From Bacillota bacterium (GTDB lineage Bacteria; Bacillota; Limnochordia; Darwinibacteriales; Darwinibacteriaceae), in assembly GCA_012799535.1 (NCBI GenBank), contig JAAZLB010000026.1:1-5060 (forward strand): DNA of 5,060 nt. The letters are read 5' to 3'. Positions 1 through 5,060 of this stretch are shown piece after piece; position 1 is the first letter of the stretch, and each line of letters opens with the position of its first letter. The notes below the pieces were generated by a model, which saw only the letters and a list, made by a program, of their open reading frames with translations, made no database searches and had not been told where the DNA came from. The translations under genes and the position numbers were made by a program.

Positions 1-616
1 TCACACACTCTACAATATACGCCGCTAAGGCAGTTCCGTAATTTGAATAGCTCAGAACGCTACCTGGCGGGAAAACTCGACTGGGAAGGTTCTCTAGCAG
101 ATATTGACCGAGGGGTTGCATCGCTTCCGGCTTTGTCACCAATAACTGGGTAACCACTTCTTCCAATCCAGCAGTGTGGGTCATGAGGTGGTGCAAGGTA
201 ATTGGTAACACTTCTCTCCCATCGGCAGTCTTTGTAGGAATGGGGAAGTCTAAATACTCTGTAATGTCCGTATAGAGATCTAATTTTCCCTGCTCAACTA
301 GTTGCAAGACTGCAGTCCAGACTAGGATTTTGGAATTAGAGCCAGTTCGATGTAAGGTGGTCTCAGGATCCATGGGGTGAGATTGCTCTAAATTCGCGAA
401 GCCATAGCCTTTAGAAAGGAGAACTTGATCTCCTTGAATCACCGCTACTGCAATACCAGGTACTTGGTATTCCTGCATTTGCATGGCAAACATACCATCT
501 AGAAAGGCTTCTAACTCAGATATGTCTCCTAGATCAGCACTCCAAGCGGGGGAAGCCACGATTAAAAGGAAAAGGACGCTGGCTAGGGTAATCAACTTTT
601 TTGTTCGAAATTCCAT
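1..616 (-). CDS. Exported serine hydrolase, beta-lactamase/PBP-like family, N-terminal part (3' end outside window)
   Basis: Reading the minus strand from ATG at 616 gives 205 residues, open to the window edge. Residues 1-27 form a signal peptide: basic MEFRTKK, a hydrophobic core, then a PAWSA end, with no lipobox Cys, so the product is probably secreted rather than a lipoprotein. The catalytic domain starts near residue 35. The nucleophile motif SxxK is SNSK at 93-96 in the context TGSNSK; HTAG lies at 147-150; PPGS followed by YSN (190-192) is the second catalytic motif. These are the hallmarks of the class C beta-lactamase / D-alanyl-D-alanine carboxypeptidase / esterase superfamily (Pfam Beta-lactamase). 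The third motif (KTG/HxG-like) would lie in the missing C-terminal part. The start is supported by AGAGGTGG (622-629, minus strand), 5 nt upstream. Family members act on peptidoglycan peptides, D-amino-acid peptides, esters or beta-lactams; the substrate cannot be told here, and resistance should not be assumed. The gene is divergent from the oxidoreductase at 741. Confidence 0.9.
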   Translation of the reverse strand, partial: MEFRTKKLITLASVLFLLIVASPAWSADLGDISELEAFLDGMFAMQMQEYQVPGIAVAVIQGDQVLLSKGYGFANLEQSHPMDPETTLHRTGSNSKILVWTAVLQLVEQGKLDLYTDITEYLDFPIPTKTADGREVLPITLHHLMTHTAGLEEVVTQLLVTKPEAMQPLGQYLLENLPSRVFPPGSVLSYSNYGTALAAYIVECV

Positions 617-740
617 GGTTGCCACCTCTTTCATCTACATTAGACAAACTTCTCCAAAAAGCGAGGAGGTTCCTTCTTCTAAGTCAAGAAATAGTGCCTA
701 AAGTTAAGCGCAATATGACTATGTAAGGGGAATCTTGTAA
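617..740. other. Divergent intergenic region between hydrolase and oxidoreductase genes
   Basis: This 124-bp gap must hold the start signals of both divergent genes. The visible elements are the hydrolase Shine-Dalgarno (AGAGGTGG on the minus strand, 622-629) and a weaker one for the oxidoreductase (AAGGGG, 725-730, 10 nt before its ATG). I found no convincing sigma-A -35/-10 pair on either strand. On the minus strand the best candidate is TTACAA (735-740) with CATATT (712-717) at 17 bp, which matches the consensus poorly. A TTGACT at 682-687 (minus strand) has no good -10 partner. No gene is seen in the gap. Confidence 0.6.
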
Positions 741-1733
741 ATGCAAAGGAAAATTAAGTGGGGTATTTTAGGTTGTGCAGGAATAGCGGAAAAACAGTTT
801 TTACCTGCCCTGTTAGATGTGGATGATGCTGAATTATGGGCTATCGGTAGCCGGGATCGGGATAAGGCCCAATGCTGGGCCGCAAAGTGGGAGGCTAAGC
901 GGGCCTATGGGAGTTACGAGGCAGTTTTAGAGGATCCGGAAGTAGAGGCGGTGTACATTCCCCTTCCGAATCTCTTTCACGGGGAGTGGACTATTAAAGC
1001 CTTGCGCGCGAAAAAACATGTACTTTGTGAGAAACCCATGGCGGTTACCCTTTCTCAAGCTGAGCAAATGCTTGAAGTAGCAAAGGAGGAGCAGCGCTTA
1101 TTCATGGAGGGTTTTATGTATCGTTTTCATCCCCAGATTGATCAAGCCCTCGCCTGGATCGGGGAGGGGCAAATTGGGGAAGTGAGCTTGGTAAGGGGTA
1201 GCTTTTCTTTTGTGATGAAGGATCGGAAAAACATTAGGTTGCAAGATGTGCCTGGGGCAGGTAGTCTTTGGGATGTAGGTTGTTATCCTATCCATTTCAT
1301 GAATCTAGTGTTTGGAGGACCACCCCAATCGGTGCTTGCTCAAGGGCATTTCCTAGATAACACTTTAGTAGATTTGTCCATGGCTGGTCTCTTAGATTAT
1401 GGTTCTGGACGACAAGGCATTTTCGATTGTAGTTTCGAGCAGATGCGTCGCAGTTCACTCGAAATTGTGGGAAAGACCGGGACAATCACTATTCCCGTTC
1501 CTTGGCGTCCAGATCGGCAAGAGGTTTCCATCACCTTACACAGGGGTAACATGTGTCAGACAATCACCTTTCCCATTCATAACCCTTATCAATTGGAAAT
1601 TGAGCACTTTCAGTCTTGTCTGAAGGGCGAAACAGAACTTCTTTTACCTGGTACTTTGGGATTGAATCTAATTAAAACGATTAGAGCTTGTTCCAAGTCG
1701 GCCCGTTTAGGTTGTGCTCAGATGCTGGATTAA
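741..1733 (+). CDS. Gfo/Idh/MocA-family NAD(P)-dependent oxidoreductase
   Basis: This is a complete 330-residue protein, the usual length for the family. The N-terminal Rossmann domain (about 4-125) opens with a beta strand and the dinucleotide loop GILGCAGIA (8-16). SRDRDK (37-42) follows the second strand, where the cofactor ribose or phosphate is bound. VYIPLPNLFHGEW (71-83) and the signature EKP (97-99) follow; the EKP lysine is a conserved catalytic/cofactor residue in this family. The C-terminal alpha/beta domain (about 130-325) carries GAGSLWDVGCYPIHF (172-186), with Asp178 and His185 at the usual catalytic positions, and the late NPYQLEIEHF (281-290). The pattern is closest to the dihydrodiol dehydrogenase / glucose-fructose oxidoreductase / 1,5-anhydrofructose reductase branch, so a cytoplasmic oxidoreductase of a sugar, inositol or related polyol is likely; the substrate is not determinable. 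The start is chosen because the Rossmann strand begins at residue 4 and AAGGGG (725-730) lies 10 nt upstream. No sugar transporter or catabolic partner is seen in the window, and no terminator follows the stop. Confidence 0.93.
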   Translation: MQRKIKWGILGCAGIAEKQFLPALLDVDDAELWAIGSRDRDKAQCWAAKWEAKRAYGSYEAVLEDPEVEAVYIPLPNLFHGEWTIKALRAKKHVLCEKPMAVTLSQAEQMLEVAKEEQRLFMEGFMYRFHPQIDQALAWIGEGQIGEVSLVRGSFSFVMKDRKNIRLQDVPGAGSLWDVGCYPIHFMNLVFGGPPQSVLAQGHFLDNTLVDLSMAGLLDYGSGRQGIFDCSFEQMRRSSLEIVGKTGTITIPVPWRPDRQEVSITLHRGNMCQTITFPIHNPYQLEIEHFQSCLKGETELLLPGTLGLNLIKTIRACSKSARLGCAQMLD

Positions 1734-1734
1734 C

Positions 1735-1763
1735 TTGCCAAGCTGGGGTCAAAGGAATATAAT
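1735..1763 (+). promoter_or_regulatory. Sigma-A type promoter of the chemoreceptor gene
   Basis: The -35 box TTGCCA (1735-1740) and a perfect -10 box TATAAT (1758-1763) are separated by exactly 17 bp, the optimum for the housekeeping sigma factor. The predicted transcription start is near 1770, giving a leader of about 50 nt before the ATG at 1821. The -35 box begins two bases after the upstream stop codon, so the chemoreceptor can be transcribed alone even if some read-through from the oxidoreductase occurs. Many motility and chemotaxis genes in Bacillota use sigma-D; this promoter does not look like one. Confidence 0.85.
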
Positions 1764-1765
1764 GG

Positions 1766-1787
1766 GTGATACCGAATTGGATATTAC
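1766..1787 (+). repeat. Imperfect inverted repeat over the predicted transcription start
   Basis: GTGATACC (1766-1773) and GGATATTAC (1779-1787) can pair across the 5-base gap GAATT, with one G-T pair and one unpaired A (1781). The repeat sits directly downstream of the -10 box and over the expected start site, where a repressor operator would lie. It could equally be chance: the arms are short, AT-rich and imperfect, and the bulge makes the half-sites unequal. Confidence 0.25.
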
Positions 1788-1820
1788 TGAAAAAAGCTCC
1801 AAGAAGAAAGAGGGACGAAG

Positions 1821-3686
1821 ATGAGGTCATTACGCACCAAAATCACGATGTTAATAGGGGTTACGGTGACCGTGCTTTTAACCTTCATGACCGTTACTCT
1901 GTATTTTCAAATTTCTAGTCGGTTAGTTCCTGTAACAGAGAGGTTTTCCCAGGAAATCGCCTCCGCGGAAGCTGCAGGATTAGGTAAGATCTTAGAAGGC
2001 ATTACGGAAGAACTAAAGGTATATGCGGATCATCCTGTTCTCAAGACTGGGAATTTGAGGGAAATTGGAAGTTACCTCATAAGTATAGATGGGAAGATTA
2101 GAGAAAACTATGAAATGATCTTTTTTGCAGATCACCAAGGTAACTATAGAACTTCTACTGGTAGTCAAGGAAACATCGCGGATCGAGATTATTTCCAAGA
2201 AATTATGGTCAAGGGCAAAGAGTGGGCCACCAGTGAGATGCTCATTTCGCGTGCTTCAGGCCAGCCCATTGTAACCATGGCTCAAGTGGTTCGTGACGAC
2301 CTAAATCGTCCTCAGGGTGTGGTTGCCATTACTTTGCGTCTAGAAACCATTTCTTACATTGTGGATGGAATTCAGATCGGCGAGTCTGGCTATGCCATGA
2401 TTGTAGACAAGGACGGCTTAGTTCTAGCCCACCCTGATCCTAACTTGAGGATGAAGATGCGTTTACAAGATTCGGCCAAAATTGGTTATGTTGGCTTAGA
2501 TCAAACCGCTCTTGATATGCGCAGTTCCACCAATGGGATTAATCGGATCACTAATCCCCAAGGGGAGCGAGAATTAGTTGTCCATACGGATATCCCCTAC
2601 TCACCAGATTGGGAGTTAGGTATTGTGATTCCAATCAAGGATATTATGGGTGATGTGAACACTTTGTTGCGGGCCGTGATTATAACCGCACTAATCGCAC
2701 TTGGCATCGCCTTAATTGTGGCCATACTATTATCAAATTACATTTCTCGTCCAGTCGTGGCTTTGGCAACCAGCATTGACGCCATGGCAGATGGTGATTT
2801 AACAGTGCATGTTGATATTGACCAAAACGATGAGATTGGGCGCATGGCGAACGCCTTTAACGAGATGTCTAAGGATCTGCGCGAAATGGTCACTGCCATC
2901 GTGGAATCGGTGGAACATTCGTCCACTTCGAGTCAAGAGTTAGCCGCCACAAGTGAAGAGTATGCTGCTGCCCTACAGGAGGTAGCTTCTACTATTAACC
3001 TCTTCGCCTCAACAATCAATACAGTGCACAGTGATGCAGTAGAGATGAACAACCGTGCTAACCAAGTGGGAGATCTTTCTAATCAAGGGCTTGACCGGAT
3101 GGGAAATACTGCAGATAGCATGGGGCGCATCCGTGCTTCTTCTGAAGAAAGCAAAGTGGTCATTACTGAATTGGCCAAATCTACCTATGAGATTACTGAA
3201 GTTGTTAACCTGATCTCGGAAATTGCAGAACAAACCAACCTACTTGCTCTCAATGCGGCTATCGAAGCTGCAAGGGCCGGTGAGCATGGTCGTGGCTTTG
3301 CAGTTGTTGCAGATGAGGTACGGAAACTAGCTGAGCAAACCCAAAGATCCATCGCGAGCATTAATCCTCTAGTGGAGCGACTCCGTCAAGGTATGGAAGC
3401 AGCTGTGGACGTTACAGATCAGACTAATGAAGAGGTGGAGAAGGGAATTGCCGCTTTGCAACAGGCACAAGAGAGTTCTCAAGCCATTGCCAAGTCCACT
3501 CAAGATATTATCACCCTTATTGATAATGTGACCGCTTCTATTGGTCAAATCGATACTGGCGGCGAAAATCTAGCTGCCACAGTGGAAGAACAATCCGCTT
3601 CTATGCAGGAGATTTCCAACACTGCCCAATCCTTAGCCACTCTCAGTGGACGTCTAGATGGTTTGGTCAGGCATTTCAAGATTTAG
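1821..3686 (+). CDS. Methyl-accepting chemotaxis protein with extracellular double-Cache sensor
   Basis: This complete 621-residue chemoreceptor has the standard transmembrane layout. TM1 is at about 9-29. An extracellular sensor of about 240 residues (35-280) fits a dCache_1 domain: DRDYFQEIM (121-129) and [12 protein letters not shown] (146-157) lie in the membrane-distal module, and [16 protein letters not shown] (190-205) in the proximal one. TM2 is at about 283-305. HAMP (about 306-358) has the conserved Pro311 and the DEIG glutamate Glu338. The signalling hairpin is unmistakable, with its tip at about 467-506 ([20 protein letters not shown], then [20 protein letters not shown]) and turn near Glu488. 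Two segments fit the methylation consensus exactly: 375-384 ([10 protein letters not shown]) and 585-594 ([10 protein letters not shown]), on opposite helices. There is no C-terminal NWETF-type tether for CheR; the protein ends LVRHFKI. It should bind an external ligand and signal to CheA/CheW at the membrane. The ligand is unknown. AAAGAGGG (1807-1814), 6 nt upstream, supports the start, as does the TM1 position. It has its own promoter and terminator, so it appears monocistronic. No che genes are nearby. Confidence 0.96.
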   Translation: MRSLRTKITMLIGVTVTVLLTFMTVTLYFQISSRLVPVTERFSQEIASAEAAGLGKILEGITEELKVYADHPVLKTGNLREIGSYLISIDGKIRENYEMIFFADHQGNYRTSTGSQGNIADRDYFQEIMVKGKEWATSEMLISRASGQPIVTMAQVVRDDLNRPQGVVAITLRLETISYIVDGIQIGESGYAMIVDKDGLVLAHPDPNLRMKMRLQDSAKIGYVGLDQTALDMRSSTNGINRITNPQGERELVVHTDIPYSPDWELGIVIPIKDIMGDVNTLLRAVIITALIALGIALIVAILLSNYISRPVVALATSIDAMADGDLTVHVDIDQNDEIGRMANAFNEMSKDLREMVTAIVESVEHSSTSSQELAATSEEYAAALQEVASTINLFASTINTVHSDAVEMNNRANQVGDLSNQGLDRMGNTADSMGRIRASSEESKVVITELAKSTYEITEVVNLISEIAEQTNLLALNAAIEAARAGEHGRGFAVVADEVRKLAEQTQRSIASINPLVERLRQGMEAAVDVTDQTNEEVEKGIAALQQAQESSQAIAKSTQDIITLIDNVTASIGQIDTGGENLAATVEEQSASMQEISNTAQSLATLSGRLDGLVRHFKI

Positions 3687-3706
3687 ACTAAAACATTTTG
3701 TAAAAA

Positions 3707-3733
3707 GGGCACCAGGTAGCTGGTGTCTTTTTT
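3707..3733 (+). terminator. Rho-independent terminator of the chemoreceptor gene
   Basis: GGCACCAG (3708-3715) pairs with CTGGTGTC (3720-3727) around the 4-nt loop GTAG, with one G-U pair, giving an 8-bp stem that can extend by a further G-U at the base. It is followed at once by six T residues (3728-3733). The run of A before the stem (3702-3706) can pair with the U tract. It lies 20 bases after the stop codon at 3686 and separates the chemoreceptor from typA. Confidence 0.93.
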
Positions 3734-3757
3734 GTTGGGGGATAGTTGTGGTATACT
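3729..3757 (+). promoter_or_regulatory. Extended -10 promoter of typA
   Basis: TATACT (3752-3757) matches five of six bases of the -10 consensus and is preceded by TG at 3749-3750 with one base between, the extended -10 arrangement. At 17 bp spacing the -35 position falls on TTTTTG (3729-3734), a poor match that is part of the upstream terminator's T tract. Extended -10 promoters tolerate a weak -35, so the promoter is plausible. The start would be near 3764, leaving a leader of about 29 nt with no room for a riboswitch. Confidence 0.7.
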
Positions 3758-3775
3758 AGGAAGGCGCTAGAAATT

Positions 3776-3781
3776 AGGAGG
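3776..3781 (+). promoter_or_regulatory. Ribosome binding site of typA
   Basis: A perfect AGGAGG precedes the ATG at 3793 with an 11-nt gap, slightly longer than the usual 6-9 nt. No alternative in-frame start sits closer, and the protein N-terminus [16 protein letters not shown] is standard for the family, so the ATG at 3793 is secure. Confidence 0.8.
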
Positions 3782-3792
3782 AAACAAGAAAG

Positions 3793-5060
3793 ATGAATAT
3801 ACGCAATGTGGCAATCATCGCCCATGTGGATCATGGGAAAACAACTTTAGTAGATGCTTTTTTAAAGCAAACGGGAGTCTTTCGAGCTAATCAAAAGGTC
3901 GCGGATCGGGTATTAGATTCTAACGACCTAGAACAAGAACGGGGTATCACCATATTGGCCAAGAACGTCTCCGTGGAATACGAAGGTGTAAAGATTAATA
4001 TTGTGGACACCCCTGGTCACGCAGATTTTGGTGGCGAGGTAGAACGAATCTTAAGTATGGTGGATGGGGCTTTGCTTGTAGTGGACGCAGTAGAAGGACC
4101 CATGCCCCAAACTCGCTTTGTGTTGCACAAGGCCTTACAAAGGGGGTTGGCTCCTATTGTTGTAGTGAACAAGATTGATCGCCCTGCGGCAGAACCCAAT
4201 CGGGTCATCGATGAGGTTTTTGATCTTTTTGTAGCTTTAGATGCTACTGAGAAGCAATTGGACTTTCCCATTTTTTACGCTTCGGCCCTTTCGGGTATCG
4301 CGGGAGAAAAGCTTAGTGAGGTGGAAAACGGTGGGGGTAATATTTTGCCCCTGTTACAAGGAATCGTTGATTATGTACCTGCTCCTCAAATTACTACAAC
4401 AGGTCCCTTACAAATGATGATCAGTAATCTGGAATACAATGATTATGTGGGCAGAATTGCCTTGGGGCGGATTAAAAGTGGGCAACTTCATAGTGGCCAA
4501 GAGATTCTTTTAACCCATAGTGATCGGGAAACCACTAAACGTGGTAAGATTAGCCAACTCTATACCTTTAAGGGGCTAGAGATGGAGTCTGTAGAGGTGG
4601 CAAAAGCTGGAGATATTGTGGCTTTTAGTGGGATTGAGAAAATTGAAATAGGGGAAACAGTTAACCAATTGGATCAGCCCCTCCCCTTAACTGCCATTTC
4701 CGTTGACCAACCCACTTTAACTATGGTGTTTCGAGTAAACGATGGACCTTTTGCAGGCTTAGATGCGGAGTATCTCACCTCCAGACATTTGCGGGATCGT
4801 CTCTGGAGAGAAGCCCGGATTAATGTTGCTTTGCAAGTGAGTGACACGGAATCCCCAGACCAGTTTCGAGTCTCCGGTCGTGGTGAATTACACTTGAGTG
4901 TGTTGATCGAAACCATGCGCCGCGAAGGCTACAGTTTTTGTGTAACTAAGCCAGAACCTGTTTTACGTCGAAGTGAAGAGGGCCTTTTAGAACCTTTTGA
5001 ACGCTTGACTATCGATGTGCCGCAGGATTACCTAGGTGCCGTAATGGAGGCTATTGGAAA
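3793..5060 (+). CDS. typA: Ribosome-associated translational GTPase TypA/BipA, N-terminal part (3' end outside window)
   Basis: The frame is open from ATG at 3793 to the window edge: 422 complete codons of a protein normally about 600-615 residues long. The GTPase domain (1-200) shows G1 AHVDHGKTT (10-18), switch I with [10 protein letters not shown] (49-58) carrying Thr53, G3 DTPGH (72-76), G4 NKID (126-129) and G5 SAL (164-166). The segment [17 protein letters not shown] is characteristic of TypA/BipA and separates it from LepA and EF-G. A beta-barrel domain II (about 205-295) follows, then an EF-G-like domain III (about 303-385) with [36 protein letters not shown] and MRREGY. Domain V begins near 400; the unique C-terminal domain is missing. 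The family binds the 70S ribosome and GTP and is known for roles in 50S assembly and in growth at low temperature or under stress. The gene has its own promoter behind the chemoreceptor terminator. Small departures from the usual motifs are NDGPFAG, where NxSPFAG is common, and KPEPVLR, where RPEVI is common; catalytic motifs are intact. Confidence 0.97.
   Translation, partial: MNIRNVAIIAHVDHGKTTLVDAFLKQTGVFRANQKVADRVLDSNDLEQERGITILAKNVSVEYEGVKINIVDTPGHADFGGEVERILSMVDGALLVVDAVEGPMPQTRFVLHKALQRGLAPIVVVNKIDRPAAEPNRVIDEVFDLFVALDATEKQLDFPIFYASALSGIAGEKLSEVENGGGNILPLLQGIVDYVPAPQITTTGPLQMMISNLEYNDYVGRIALGRIKSGQLHSGQEILLTHSDRETTKRGKISQLYTFKGLEMESVEVAKAGDIVAFSGIEKIEIGETVNQLDQPLPLTAISVDQPTLTMVFRVNDGPFAGLDAEYLTSRHLRDRLWREARINVALQVSDTESPDQFRVSGRGELHLSVLIETMRREGYSFCVTKPEPVLRRSEEGLLEPFERLTIDVPQDYLGAVMEAIG

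Noticed and set aside
647..671. Weak hairpin in the hydrolase leader (AAC-TT-CTCC pairing with GGAG-GTT)
   Set aside because: It has only seven base pairs with a 2-nt bulge and a 9-nt loop, and no T run follows on either strand; it is not convincing as a terminator or riboswitch.
682..687. TTGACT on the minus strand as a -35 box for the hydrolase
   Set aside because: At 16-18 bp downstream the sequence is GC-containing (around TCGCTT) and does not resemble a -10 box.
483..701. A 72-codon plus-strand open frame over the hydrolase start region
   Set aside because: It lies antisense to the signal peptide and N-terminus of the minus-strand hydrolase, whose motifs are unmistakable. It has no good ribosome binding site and no recognisable domain.
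1098..1623. Short open frames on both strands inside the oxidoreductase
   Set aside because: They overlap conserved Rossmann and C-terminal domain coding sequence; the frames are shadows without family features.
2013..3233. Three minus-strand open frames of 61-74 codons inside the chemoreceptor
   Set aside because: All are fully antisense to conserved Cache, HAMP and signalling-domain coding sequence, with low-complexity or unrelated translations.
3757..3770. Repeated CTAG flanking GAAGGCG upstream of typA
   Set aside because: Two 4-base self-complementary words a few bases apart are expected by chance and do not form a meaningful operator or hairpin.
4017..4916. Minus-strand open frames of 80-84 codons inside typA
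   Set aside because: They are antisense to the G3-G5 motifs and to domain III of typA, and show no ribosome binding site or recognisable motif.

Overview
The window looks like ordinary chromosome from a Gram-positive, probably anaerobic or facultative member of the Bacillota (Clostridia-like or a neighbouring class). The reasons are purine-rich Shine-Dalgarno sites before every gene, textbook sigma-A type promoters, short intergenic gaps, moderate GC by eye, and the family types present. The species cannot be named from the sequence. I see no mobile element, CRISPR array, tRNA, rRNA or phage gene.

Layout from left to right: (1) positions 1-616, minus strand, hold the N-terminal 205 residues of an exported serine hydrolase of the beta-lactamase / penicillin-binding-protein-like family, cut by the left edge. 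(2) Positions 617-740 are a divergent intergenic region. (3) Positions 741-1733, plus strand, encode a complete Gfo/Idh/MocA-family NAD(P)-dependent oxidoreductase. (4) A strong sigma-A type promoter (TTGCCA, 17 bp, TATAAT) starts two bases after that stop codon and drives (5) positions 1821-3686, a complete transmembrane methyl-accepting chemotaxis protein with an extracellular double-Cache sensor, HAMP domain and signalling hairpin. (6) A clear intrinsic terminator at 3707-3733 ends that transcript. (7) An extended -10 promoter just after the terminator drives (8) positions 3793-5060, the first 422 codons of the ribosome-associated GTPase TypA/BipA, cut by the right edge.

The genes read as separate transcription units rather than one pathway: envelope or peptide/ester hydrolysis, sugar-type redox metabolism, chemosensing and ribosome assembly/stress translation. 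The promoter and terminator placement supports independent control of the chemoreceptor and of typA. Nothing here points convincingly to an undescribed system. The more interesting details are the very compact promoter and terminator architecture, a dyad over the predicted chemoreceptor transcription start, a sensor domain lacking the usual amino-acid-binding signature, and small departures from the expected TypA motifs.
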